Part shown: positions 36,238 to 45,054 of the stretch, piece after piece
Layout: each line of letters starts with the position of its first letter
Numbering within the stretch: the stretch's first letter is position 1
The notes under the pieces: generated by a model
The model's input: only the letters and a program-made list of their open reading frames with translations
Databases searched by the model: none
What the model was told of the DNA's origin: nothing
DNA from: Komarekiella delphini-convector SJRDD-AB1
GTDB taxonomy: Bacteria > Cyanobacteriota > Cyanobacteriia > Cyanobacteriales > Nostocaceae
Direction: 5' to 3'
Assembly (NCBI RefSeq): GCF_014831675.1
Contig: NZ_VJXY01000043.1
Span: forward strand, 1-64,000
DNA: 64,000 nucleotides
Position numbers and translations under genes: made by a program

Positions 36238-36385
36238 TCTCAGATAAACAACGAATGCGATCGCTTGCGAAATTAACCAATTCATTCCACGACCAAAGAG
36301 AATCTGTAACATTCATGTAACACAGTGCAACCCGATTCTTTGTTACGATGCTACTGATACCCCGTGTTCTGGAGTCTGTACCAAA

Positions 36386-36865
36386 ATGCGAATTGAACCA
36401 TACGACAAGAGTCAACTTGATGCCGTCATTCGTCTTTCGCTTCGGGCGTGGACTCCGGTTTTTGATTCGCTGCAAAAAGCGATGGATTTTGAAGTGTATC
36501 GTTCATTTTATCCCGACGGTTGGCAAGTAAACCAGCAAAAGGCTGTCGAAGAAGTCTGTAGGGCGGCAGATACAAAGGTGTGGGTTGCTAACGACTCTGG
36601 TTCAACAGTGGGCTTTGTAGCCGTGAAACTACACTTAGAGAGCAGCATGGGAGAAATATACATGGTTGCTGTCGATCCAGACTATCAACAGCGAGGCATT
36701 GGTACTACTTTAGTGGAATTCGCTCTTGATTTTATGAAAGTTGCAGGGATGTCTGTTGCTATGGTCGAGACTGGAGGCGATCCTGGTCACGCCCCAGCAC
36801 GTTATACCTATGAAAAGGCGGGTTTCGGGCTGTTACCAATCGCCAGGTACTTCAAAAAGCTGTAG
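36386..36865 (+). CDS. GNAT family N-acetyltransferase
   Basis: The 159-residue protein has the GNAT acetyl-CoA motif in VAVDPDYQQRGIGTTLVEFA (QQRGIG at about residues 100-105) and a C-terminal YEKAGFGLLP typical of the fold. The start MRIEPYDKSQLD follows the usual beta-1 pattern. It is not clearly linked to neighbours: a repeat-rich gap separates it from the racemase, and the next gene is convergent. The substrate is unknown. Confidence 0.86.
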   Translation: MRIEPYDKSQLDAVIRLSLRAWTPVFDSLQKAMDFEVYRSFYPDGWQVNQQKAVEEVCRAADTKVWVANDSGSTVGFVAVKLHLESSMGEIYMVAVDPDYQQRGIGTTLVEFALDFMKVAGMSVAMVETGGDPGHAPARYTYEKAGFGLLPIARYFKKL

Positions 36866-36973
36866 GCTTAGAACTATATCAGGTTAAGCTTAAAAGTTTT
36901 ATTGCATTTAGGATAATCTGATTTGAAAAAGAGCGTAGACCGCAGAGCTTACCGCAGGCATCGCTTTGATAAT

Positions 36974-38269
36974 TTAATTGTTTGCGACTTGTTTGGTTCC
37001 TAAGTGAATTAACTTCGCCATTTGGGGTAATTGTTGCACGAACAGCACTGAACCCACGATGCAAACAACACCACCCAAAATCAGCGTACTTGGAGCTGTC
37101 AAATAATGCGCTAGAGTTCCTGCCAACAAGTTACCGAAAGGAGCCATACCCATAAAGCACATTGCATAAAAGCTCATTACCCTACCTCGTTTGCTCTCCT
37201 CCACAATGAATTGCAGCACTGTATTACTAGCAGCTACCTGAAGTGTAGAACTCCAACCAACCAGCAGCAAAGCTAATTGAGATAACCAAAATATTTGAGA
37301 TAGGGAAAAAAATATAAAACCAATTCCCATAATAGCCGGAGAAAAAGCAATCAGACGCTCTAAACCTGCTACCTTGTGACGAAAACTTAAATAAACACAG
37401 GCAAAAACTGAACCTGTTGCGGCGGCGGCTGTTAAAAAACCCAAGGTTTCTGAGCCTCCCCGCAGAACTTCGACTGCAAAGATGGGTAGAAGTGTTGTAT
37501 AAGACATACCCACTAAACTAGCTACTGCTAGTAGTAGCAGGATAGAACGCACAGGCAGGAAGTAGTAGGCATATTGAAACCCTTCTGTCAACTTCTGCCA
37601 AGTATTACTTTTCTGTATTTCTACTGTTTTGGGTGTAATCTGCATTGCAGAGATTGCCCAAATAGCCACAATATAGCTGAGACTATCGTAAAGAAAACAG
37701 AATCCTGCACCAAACCGAGCGATCAAAATTCCCCCAAGAGTCGGGCCTATCAGACGTGCGGTATGGAGAAAGGCTGCATTCAGAGCGATGCCTGCGGCGG
37801 GCTACGCCAACGCATTTCCCATCAAGTCACGGCTGACCATATCGCTCACAAATGCTTGGCGTACAGGGACATCTAAGCCCTTCAAAAAACCTAATAACGC
37901 ACTGAAAATCAGCAATGTCCAAAAATTAGCCCAACCCAGAAAAGTGATGACTGTCAGAGTGACAGATAAAAAAATACCCCCAAACTGAAGTAGCAGCAAC
38001 AGTTGATGACGATTGTAGCGATCGGCTAAAATGCCTGAAATTGGAGCAAGTAAAAATACTGGCAATTGTCCAAAAAACCCTGCCAACCCCAACATTAAAG
38101 CTGAATCAGTTAATCTATAAATTAGCCATAAAATAGCTACTTGTGTCATGAAATTGCCCGTCATCGACAAAGCTTGTCCACCAAAGTAGAGGCGATAATT
38201 ACGTGATCTCAAAGCAGGTAGATCAAGATTCAAATTGAATCTAAATTTAGGTAATAATTTCATGAACAA
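36974..38269 (-). pseudogene. MFS transporter interrupted by a 21-nt repeat
   Basis: The frame from 38269 gives a normal MFS_3 N-terminal half with motif A GILADRYNRHQLLLLL and continues to SRDLMGNALA, where TAG at 37804-37802 stops it. The same frame resumes after a 21-nt insertion with IALNAAFLHTARLIGPTLGG and runs to the end of a complete 12-helix transporter (424 residues without the insert). The C-terminal half contains FIVEESKRGRVMSFYAMCF. It resembles the intact pump at 13074. Expression would give only the first five or so helices unless the stop is suppressed. Confidence 0.87.
37790..37810. repeat. 21-nt small dispersed repeat inserted in a HIP1 site
   Basis: Exactly 21 bases, of the type GCCTGCGGCGGGCTACGCCA, interrupt the MFS gene. 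Removing them joins GCGAT to CGC and recreates the HIP1 octamer GCGATCGC as well as an open reading frame. The same sequence type recurs near 36950. Confidence 0.85.
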
Positions 38270-38370
38270 GCTCTAAAACTTCTCTGAAAAATTTGAGAAT
38301 GGGCCATGGGGTAATTTGTAATTGAGAAATTACTAAGTAGGCAATCAAGTTTAAATTCATGTGTAGATAA

Positions 38371-38404
38371 GTTTGTAGTAAGGGCTTCAGCCCTTACTAC
38401 AAAC
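38371..38404. repeat. perfect 16-bp hairpin downstream of flavoprotein gene
   Basis: GTTTGTAGTAAGGGCT and its exact complement are separated by 2 bases. It lies just after the stop codon of the leftward flavoprotein operon (38425) and could act as a terminator or mRNA-stabilising end, although it has no T-run. It is also a common repeat type. Confidence 0.7.
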
Positions 38405-38424
38405 CATCAATCAAATCTCCAAAA

Positions 38425-40032
38425 TTACACTGTCACTAATTCCCGATTTGCAACTACCGACTCAGGTTTGACCCAAATCTTATCTAACCCACCACTCAAT
38501 AGGCGATATTGTTGATTGGTGTCTTGTTGTGGGTAATCCATGCGCTTGTGCATTCCTCTGGTTTCCTGACGTTGCAAACCACTGTTGTACATCCAACGCG
38601 CAGTAGCAACCATCGCCGCCGCTTCGCGCGATCGCACAATTTGGCTATCATCTAGTGTGTGGCTATGGCGGATTTCCCGCCAGAGGTTATCTAGTCTTTC
38701 TAAAGATGCGCTTAACCCTGTAGCACTGCGGAAGAGGTTGCGATCGTAGGGGAAAACTTCAGCTTGAGTTGTGGCGATCGCTTCATCCGGTGAGAATTTA
38801 TTATGACCTTCACCATGCAATCCCGCTTCCCCTACACCCTGTAGACTGCGTTTGCTAGCGTATTCCCCCAAACTCAAGGCATAGTTAGCAGCAGATTGTC
38901 CAGACCAATAACCAGAAGACATTGCCCAAGCTGCATTATGACTACCTCCGCCTGTGAAACCACCACAAATTAACTCTCTGGTAGCCGCATCTCCCGCCGC
39001 ATAAAGTCCATTCACTGAGGTAGCGCAGGTGTAGTCTGCAATCCGAATACCACCAGTACCGCGTACAGTTCCTTCTAAACGTAGAGTTACAGGGAATCGC
39101 TGCGTGAAGGGGTCAATCCCAGCGCGATCAAAAGTAACAAAGAAGTTAGGCTGAGATGATCGCATCCAAGCTTTTGTTTGCTCATCCATATTTTGATCAA
39201 GACGGGCATACACTGGCTGAGTCAGCAAAGTTTTAGCAATTACCGAGCGACCACGCTTAGAACCTGCACCCTCAATTACAGTGCCATCTTCATAAGTAAA
39301 AGAAGCCCAATCGTAATAACGAGTCTTAGTCACAGAAGAAAAAGCCGGAGAAATTGCATAAGCATTAGAAAATTCCATCCCAGAGAAGTCAGCACCAGCC
39401 TCGGCTGCCATCAATAAACCATCCCCAGTCAGGACATTACAACCAAGAGCTTTACTCAAGAAAGCACAGCCACCTGTAGCAATTACAACCGCCCCGGCTC
39501 TGACTGTCCAACGTTCCCCAGATTGACGATTGATACCCTTAGCCCCAGCCACAGAGCCTTCTGCATCCACAAGCAACTCTAAAGCTGGGCTGTGGTCTAA
39601 AATTTTTACACCTGCTTGCTTAATTTTTCTCCGCATAAACCGCATATAATCCGGGCCTTGCAAGGAACGACGGATAACTTTGCCATCAGCATCCACACTG
39701 AAAGGATAGCCCTCATCAGCCAGGAAATTAATGTTGTCGTAGGTGCGATCTAATACCCTAGTCATCCAATGACGATCTGCTAGAAAACCTCCCATCGCTT
39801 CCCGACTCGCCATTGCTGCTTCTCGTTGTTCTGGATCTGGTGGAACATACCACACACCATTCCCAGAAGCGGCGGCTGCTCCACTAGTACCGCAGTAACC
39901 CTTGTCTACTAAAACGACTTTTGCCCCACTAGTTGCGGCACTCCAAGCAGCCCAAGTACCGGATGGGCCACCACCGATAATTAATACATCGGTCACTAAA
40001 TCTAGATTAGAAGCATCTTGACTGATATTCAT
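38425..40032 (-). CDS. AprA/fumarate-reductase-like FAD flavoprotein, paralogue 2
   Basis: The 535-residue protein begins with the FAD motif DVLIIGGGPSGTWAAWSAA (about 16-34) and ends with the helical segment ATARWMYNSGLQRQETRGMHKRMDYP. Family landmarks include GCNVLTGDGLLMAAEAGADFS, GTVRGTGGIRI and LYAAGDAATREL. It is very similar along its whole length to the flavoprotein at 41576 (a tandem duplication), and shares only the superfamily with the one at 18983. It is last in a leftward operon with the binding lipoprotein and ferredoxin. Likely it reduces or oxidises an imported organosulfur compound together with the ferredoxin; the reaction is unknown. Confidence 0.87.
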   Translation of the reverse strand: MNISQDASNLDLVTDVLIIGGGPSGTWAAWSAATSGAKVVLVDKGYCGTSGAAAASGNGVWYVPPDPEQREAAMASREAMGGFLADRHWMTRVLDRTYDNINFLADEGYPFSVDADGKVIRRSLQGPDYMRFMRRKIKQAGVKILDHSPALELLVDAEGSVAGAKGINRQSGERWTVRAGAVVIATGGCAFLSKALGCNVLTGDGLLMAAEAGADFSGMEFSNAYAISPAFSSVTKTRYYDWASFTYEDGTVIEGAGSKRGRSVIAKTLLTQPVYARLDQNMDEQTKAWMRSSQPNFFVTFDRAGIDPFTQRFPVTLRLEGTVRGTGGIRIADYTCATSVNGLYAAGDAATRELICGGFTGGGSHNAAWAMSSGYWSGQSAANYALSLGEYASKRSLQGVGEAGLHGEGHNKFSPDEAIATTQAEVFPYDRNLFRSATGLSASLERLDNLWREIRHSHTLDDSQIVRSREAAAMVATARWMYNSGLQRQETRGMHKRMDYPQQDTNQQYRLLSGGLDKIWVKPESVVANRELVTV

Positions 40033-40108
40033 GAAATTGACTCCTTATGTAAGAAAGGAGAAGAGTAAAACTTCCCCAAGAATGCGAGAGTAGCTTTTAC
40101 AAAAACTT

Positions 40109-41155
40109 TTAGGGATTGGGAATTTGCCAATCCTTGATATCAAAATCAGATTTCAACAATTTCTGCTCGGCTAAAAACTGCTTTGTTGAATTTAAGAGTT
40201 TCAATCCTTCCGGTGTAAAAGGTTCAGTGGGATAAAGGTCTAGTGGATAGGATTCTTTAGCGATCGCCAACAGCACATTCCCACTTGCCTGAGCCGCAAA
40301 CTGGTAGAATGCCTCTGGATTTGCCTTAATTTCCTGCAATGCTTGTCGTCTCATCTGATTCCACTTTTGTGGTAGTTCTGGGTGTCGAGAGAGGAAATTT
40401 TCCGTCACCACACTTACCCCTGTTCCAACTAACCCCTGATGATCTTTGGCTTGATTGATTGCTGAAAATCCTTGATAAACTAATGTTGGCCCAGCTCCCA
40501 TAGCAAATGGATAAGCTGAAATATCTCCCCTCTCTAATGCTGGTTTTGCATCGGCAGCAGGAATCTGTACTACCTTCACATCCTTGGTCAGTCCCTCTTT
40601 TTCCAGCAAACCCATCAGATAGCGATGAGGATAAGTGCCTTTAGCAACTCCTATTTTTGTACCTTTAAGTTGTGCAACTGAGCGTACACCGTTTTTATTA
40701 GTAATTAACCAAGCATTCTGACCAACTCTTGTCTGATTAATCAATCGAGTAGGAAGACCAACTGCTCTACCAACTAAAGCTGGCGTATCTCCATACAAAC
40801 CCATATCTAATTGACCACTAACTAGAGCTTCGTTAAGTGCCGGGCCTCCGACAAAGGGAATAAGCTTCACTTCAGTCACACCCAGACTTTTGAGCGCAGG
40901 TGTCAATGTCCCTTTTTGCAACGCCCAGCCCTCCGGGCCAATAGGTAACTTACTTTCGGAACTGGTAAAGCCAACTCGTAAAACTAGAGTTTTCGCCTCT
41001 CCCGAATTTCCTCCAGTATTGGATGAAGCTACTGCTAAGTTATTAGACTGGCTTGGTTGAGAAGTACAACTAGCAAGACCGGATAAAAGCACAATAGTTG
41101 TCACAGAAGCCAAAAAACGATGTCGAAAACTACGCTCAAGTGCATGGGTACTCAT
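40109..41155 (-). CDS. ABC substrate-binding lipoprotein (aliphatic sulfonate type)
   Basis: This 348-residue protein has a signal sequence with lipobox LASC, placing the lipid on Cys30. Conserved segments are LRVGFTSSESK, LGVTEVKLIPFVGGPALNEAL, DMGLYGDTPALVGRA and LKGTKIGVAKGTYPHRYLM. The Gly/Asp-rich pocket region GDTPAL matches the SsuA family. It sits between the ferredoxin and the second flavoprotein, which links periplasmic capture directly to the flavoprotein-ferredoxin pair. It has no adjacent permease. Confidence 0.88.
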   Translation of the reverse strand: MSTHALERSFRHRFLASVTTIVLLSGLASCTSQPSQSNNLAVASSNTGGNSGEAKTLVLRVGFTSSESKLPIGPEGWALQKGTLTPALKSLGVTEVKLIPFVGGPALNEALVSGQLDMGLYGDTPALVGRAVGLPTRLINQTRVGQNAWLITNKNGVRSVAQLKGTKIGVAKGTYPHRYLMGLLEKEGLTKDVKVVQIPAADAKPALERGDISAYPFAMGAGPTLVYQGFSAINQAKDHQGLVGTGVSVVTENFLSRHPELPQKWNQMRRQALQEIKANPEAFYQFAAQASGNVLLAIAKESYPLDLYPTEPFTPEGLKLLNSTKQFLAEQKLLKSDFDIKDWQIPNP

Positions 41156-41204
41156 AGACTGAAACTAAGAAACTTCTCAATTACGAATTAGTTTGCGGCG
41201 TTCC

Positions 41205-41579
41205 CTAAGGAAGAATTCTGCCTTGAGCATCTGTAGGCAAATTACTGCTACTTTGCATAACTGGATAATAGTAAGCAGACTTCTCATTTTTTGCCGCCGA
41301 TGTGCGCCCTTTACCCCAGCCGACATTTTTCCGATAACTGCCAAGTAACCCAACTGCTATCAAAGTCTCCTCATCCACCGGTACTGATTCATCAGCGTTG
41401 GGATCAACATACAGTGCATCTACAGGGCAATAAAGTTCGCACATATAACAAGTTTGACAATCGCTCTGGCGGGCAATTTTAGGCGCACTTCCTGGTACTG
41501 CATCGAACACATTAGTAGGACAAGCAGTGACGCAAAGATTACATTTAATACAGCGAGATTCACTGACTAATTCAATCAC
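41205..41579 (-). CDS. 2x[4Fe-4S] ferredoxin, AprB-like, coupled to flavoprotein
   Basis: The 124-residue protein has two standard cluster motifs: CIKCNLCVTACP and CQTCYMCELYCP. It starts with GTG at 41579, overlapping the stop codon of the upstream flavoprotein by four bases (GTGA), which indicates translational coupling. The C-terminal 60 residues are outside the clusters and include GLLGSYRKNVGWGKGR, a tail not typical of simple ferredoxins, which may wrap around the flavoprotein as the AprB tail does. Electron transfer to or from the flavoproteins at 41576 and 38425 is the probable role. Confidence 0.9.
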   Translation of the reverse strand: MIELVSESRCIKCNLCVTACPTNVFDAVPGSAPKIARQSDCQTCYMCELYCPVDALYVDPNADESVPVDEETLIAVGLLGSYRKNVGWGKGRTSAAKNEKSAYYYPVMQSSSNLPTDAQGRILP

Positions 41580-43204
41580 AGTGTTACTAACTCCCTCTTG
41601 ACGACTTCTTTTTCAGGCTTTGCCCAAACTGTATCTAATCCGCCACTAATTAACCGATATTGCTGGTTAGGCTTTTGCTGGGGATAATCCTGGTGCTTGT
41701 GCATTCCACGAGTTTCTTTTCTAGCTTGTGCTGAAGTATACATCCATCTGGCAGTGGCAACCATTGCCGCCGCTTCTCTGGCTGGTAATGCTTGGCTATT
41801 AGAGGGGGCAGCACTATGGCGGATTTCTCGCCACAAACTATGCAATCTTTCTAAAGAATTGCTCAAGCCTCGTTCAGTGCGAAAGAGATTGCGATTGTAA
41901 GGTAATACTTCGGCTTGGGTAGCTTGGATAACTTCTTGAAGGTTAAAAGTATGACTACTTTCAGAACTAACTGCTGCCTGTCCAATTGAATCCACTAGTC
42001 GTTGATTGGCCTTGTCTCCCAATTGACAAGCATATTCAGCCGCCGCTTGTCCTGACCAATAGCCAGAAGACATTGCCCAAGCAGCGTTGTAACTTCCACC
42101 ACCTGTAAAGCCACCACAAATTAATTCCCGTGTGGCTGCATCTCCAGCTGCATAGAGTCCGGGTACTGAGGTAGCACAAGAATTATCTATAATCCGAATA
42201 CCACCAGTACCTCGGACTGTACCTTCCAAACGCAAAGTGACTGGAAAGCGTTGGCTGAAAGGGTCGATTCCTCGCCGATCAAATGGCAAAAAGAAATTGT
42301 GCTGGATGGTTCGCATCCAAGTCCTTACTTCTTCTGGAGTTTCGTGTAGGCTACAGTATACAGGCTGAGTCAGCAATGTCTTAGCAATTACAGAGCGTCC
42401 CCGTTGAGAACCAGCACCTTCAATTACTGTGCCATCTTCATAAGTAAATGTTGCCCAACGATAGAAAGCTCCTTTAGTTACAGAAGCAAAAGCAGGAGTG
42501 AGAGCATAGGAATTAGAGAATTCCATCCCAGACATTTGTGCACCAGCTTCAGCTGCCATTAAATAACCATCTCCGGTGAGGACGTTGCAACCGAGGGCTT
42601 TACTTAAAAAAGCACAACCACCAGTAGCGATAACTACTGCTTTGGCTCGTACTGTCCAGCGTCCACCCGCTTGACGACGTATTCCTTTTGCTCCGGACAC
42701 TGCTCCTTCTTGATCTACTAGCAATTCCAGAGCAGGACTATGGTCAAGAATCTGCACTCCAGCTTTCTTGACTTGCTTACGCATCAGACGCATATATTCT
42801 GCGCCTTGCTGGAGAGAACGATAGTAAGGTTGTCCTTGTTGGTCAGAGGGAAAAGGATAACCCCAGTTACCTAACTCATACAGATTTGCATGAGTCTGAT
42901 CTAGAACTCGCTCCATCCAAGAACGCTCGGCTAAAAACCCTCCTAGAGCTTCCCGACTGGCCATAGCGGTTTCTCGTTGGTCGGGGTTTGCTACATACCA
43001 CACACTGGTTCCGCCAGACGCAGTTGCTCCACTAGAACCACAGTAGCCTTTATCTACCAAAATAACCTGGACTCCAACAGCCGCCGCATTGTAAGCCGCC
43101 CAAGCACCAGCCGGGCCACCTCCAATAACTAAAACATCGGCTTCTAAATCTATATCAGAGCCATTGTTAGATGATTGCTCAGACACTAATTGACTTGCGC
43201 TCAC
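41576..43204 (-). CDS. AprA/fumarate-reductase-like FAD flavoprotein, paralogue 1
   Basis: This 542-residue protein has the dinucleotide motif DVLVIGGGPAGAWAAYNAA (about 23-41), the second FAD region LYAAGDAATREL, and the same C-terminal helix (RQxxRGMHKHQDYP-like: KETRGMHKHQDYPQQ). It is nearly colinear with the protein at 38425. As first gene of a leftward operon (flavoprotein, ferredoxin, binding lipoprotein, flavoprotein), it probably defines the promoter, and an operator candidate lies about 130 bases upstream. Function is inferred: redox conversion of a sulfonate or sulfite-type intermediate. Confidence 0.88.
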   Translation of the reverse strand: MSASQLVSEQSSNNGSDIDLEADVLVIGGGPAGAWAAYNAAAVGVQVILVDKGYCGSSGATASGGTSVWYVANPDQRETAMASREALGGFLAERSWMERVLDQTHANLYELGNWGYPFPSDQQGQPYYRSLQQGAEYMRLMRKQVKKAGVQILDHSPALELLVDQEGAVSGAKGIRRQAGGRWTVRAKAVVIATGGCAFLSKALGCNVLTGDGYLMAAEAGAQMSGMEFSNSYALTPAFASVTKGAFYRWATFTYEDGTVIEGAGSQRGRSVIAKTLLTQPVYCSLHETPEEVRTWMRTIQHNFFLPFDRRGIDPFSQRFPVTLRLEGTVRGTGGIRIIDNSCATSVPGLYAAGDAATRELICGGFTGGGSYNAAWAMSSGYWSGQAAAEYACQLGDKANQRLVDSIGQAAVSSESSHTFNLQEVIQATQAEVLPYNRNLFRTERGLSNSLERLHSLWREIRHSAAPSNSQALPAREAAAMVATARWMYTSAQARKETRGMHKHQDYPQQKPNQQYRLISGGLDTVWAKPEKEVVKRELVTL

Positions 43205-43333
43205 TAGCTCTCACTCCTTCATAGACAGCAATATTTTTAAAACCACAGACATGACTAGTAGAATTCATCTGTGCATAATTTTTAGAAGACCTGAAAGACT
43301 TATTTGTAAAGTAATACAGACGTTTTGCAATAA

Positions 43334-43363
43334 AATACTAATTATCGACCGACTTGACGGTGA
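43334..43363. promoter_or_regulatory. candidate sulfur-regulon operator, site 6 (flavoprotein operon)
   Basis: AATACTAATTAT, spacer CGACCG (complement of CGGTCG) and ACTTGACGGTGA fit the 12-6-12 form only moderately. It lies within a 403-base gene-free region (43205-43607) between the flavoprotein operon and the SDR gene. A separate palindrome-like TAACGTAGTCTACGTTCG is at 43473. Confidence 0.4.
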
Positions 43364-43607
43364 TTAGTTTAGCAGTATTGCACGGTGCTAGATAAAATTC
43401 AAGCCTTTCGCTATTAAAATATATGATTATCTAAATTTATTAGTCACAAATAGTTAGGATTGCTAAATAATGTCTAACGTAGTCTACGTTCGTTGAAAGT
43501 AGGAGTGAGACATGGGAAATATGGGCTAATAAAGCGATTTGATACTTTGTATTTTGTAGAAAAGGTGTAATCTAACAAGAACTGAAATATCAGGAGAGAT
43601 AAAACAA

Positions 43608-44192
43608 ATAGCAACCACAGCATTGATTGTGGAGGCTGGTAGTGGACTTAGCGCATCACTAGCCCGTTTGTTTGCAAAAGAAGGTTTTGCTGTAGCTTTA
43701 GTAGCAAGAAAAATTGATAAGCTCAGTGTATTCGCTGATGAGATTGGAGCCTTCAATTTTGCGGCTGATGCTTCTCAACCAGACGAAGTTGAACAACTAT
43801 TCCAAAATGTCGAACAAAAACTAGGTGTACCAACTGTAGTTGTATATAATCCCAGTTGGCGAGTTCGGGGTTCGCTAGTTGAACTCGATCCAGTTGACGT
43901 TGCCAAAACACTAGAAATCACTGCCTATAGTGGTTTTTTGGTAGCACAAGCAGCCGCAAAACGTCAGTTAGCTGTGGGTGGGGAAGCAATTTTCTTTACA
44001 GGTGCTTTCGCTAGTGTGAAGGGTTATCCTCGTTCTGCACCGTTTGCGATGGGTAAATTTGCTTTGCGGGGTTTAGCACAAAGTATTGCGCGTGAACTGG
44101 CTCCGCAGAATATCCATGTGGCGCATTTTGTGATTGATGGGGCGATTCGTTCTGCTACTCGTATTGAGCCAGAAGATCAACCAGATAGCTAG
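43608..44192 (+). pseudogene. short-chain dehydrogenase gene with ATA in place of the start codon
   Basis: The protein reads ATTALIVEAGSGLSASLARL from codon 2. A Shine-Dalgarno-like AGGAGAG at 43592 is followed eight bases later by ATA (43608-43610) exactly where ATG is expected. The first glycine of the usual G-x-x-x-G-x-G motif is Glu (VEAGSG). The remainder (YNPSWRVRG, FTGAFASVKGYPRSAPFAMGKFALRG) is SDR-like. The frame stops at QPDS after about 194 codons, whereas relatives continue for about 40 more. A TTG at 43623 could start a shorter product, but the gene looks decayed. It is divergent from the flavoprotein operon. Confidence 0.7.
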
Positions 44193-44202
44193 AATTAGGT
44201 AA

Positions 44203-44370
44203 TTAAAATTGAGCTTTAGAGCGAGTTTCACGAACAAATTGGAGGCATTCTTCTAAATCGTCGCCTTGCCATGTTCCTGCAAACTTCAATAAATCTACGG
44301 TTTTACTTCCTCGTTTAATCGGAGCTAATCGATGGAGTGAGCGATCACTTTTATTCGTTTTAATTGCCAT
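44203..44370 (-). CDS. small 55-residue protein, antitoxin-like
   Basis: The frame MAIKTNKSDRSLHR to VRETRSKAQF is 55 residues and starts at an ATG (44370) that overlaps the end of the Nudix gene by 11 bases. The C-terminal stretch LLKFAGTWQGDDLEECLQ resembles the tail of small cyanobacterial antitoxins of type II systems. No toxin gene follows. The function is a guess; that it is coding is supported by the overlap and by codon usage like its neighbours. Confidence 0.55.
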   Translation of the reverse strand: MAIKTNKSDRSLHRLAPIKRGSKTVDLLKFAGTWQGDDLEECLQFVRETRSKAQF

Positions 44371-44818
44371 CTAAACTATGAAGATACTGTTCTATAACTG
44401 GTCTATCTGGTGGACTCAAATCTTGTGGTAGTTCATTCAAATCAAAGAAACATACCTGATTAGCTTCTTCTTGATCTGCTTTGAGTTCACCTCTAAACTG
44501 CCGTGATATGTAGACAGCTACTACATTAACTACAATATCCCCATTAGGACACTCATAAATAAGTTCATGTCCTGAAAACAAACCGAACCAATCTAGCTTA
44601 CCTAATTCTAAACCTGTTTCTTCAAGGGCTTCTCGCCTAGCAGTTTCCTCCACAGACTCGCCAACCTCCATGCTTCCACCAATCAACCCCCACTGCTGAT
44701 TATCCTTGCGGTGTTGGAGCAATAGACGATTTTGTTGATCCATAAATAATACAGCAGATCCGGGAATAATTAAGGGGCGATTCCCTACTAGCGATCGCAA
44801 TTCCTGAACATAGCCCAT
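44360..44818 (-). CDS. Nudix hydrolase
   Basis: The 152-residue protein has a perfect Nudix box, GGSMEVGESVEETARREALEETGLELG, cited here by its ends GGSMEVGES and REALEETG. The N-terminal MGYVQELRSLVGNRPLII precedes the catalytic domain, and the pattern is that of the many NUDIX paralogues that sanitise nucleotide pools. It shares an 11-base overlap with a small gene downstream. The next gene (45055) is divergent. The substrate is unknown. Confidence 0.88.
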   Translation of the reverse strand: MGYVQELRSLVGNRPLIIPGSAVLFMDQQNRLLLQHRKDNQQWGLIGGSMEVGESVEETARREALEETGLELGKLDWFGLFSGHELIYECPNGDIVVNVVAVYISRQFRGELKADQEEANQVCFFDLNELPQDLSPPDRPVIEQYLHSLDGN

Positions 44819-44984
44819 TTTTTAATCCCTACTTTATTGATATACAAAATGTAACTCATTCGATTCTGTTCACCGACGGCATATTAAGTAGTTACACACT
44901 CTATTCTCCTATTAGCAACAAAAACCAGTTAAGGGATGAGACTTGATTTATCTAAATACTTGTGATAGTCTGCCTTCATCCTAA

Positions 44985-45014
44985 ACTACAGTTAATTGAT
45001 AAACTAACCGTAGT
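44985..45014. promoter_or_regulatory. candidate sulfur-regulon operator, site 7 (methyltransferase/GST)
   Basis: ACTACAGTTAAT, spacer TGATAA and ACTAACCGTAGT form an inverted repeat with 10 of 12 complementary positions, and two further flanking A/T pairs extend it. It ends 40 bases before the start at 45055, so it also argues against the longer upstream start of that gene. Confidence 0.65.
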
Positions 45015-45054
45015 TTGTAACTACATAGTGTGCATCAAACGGGAATCAGCCCTT

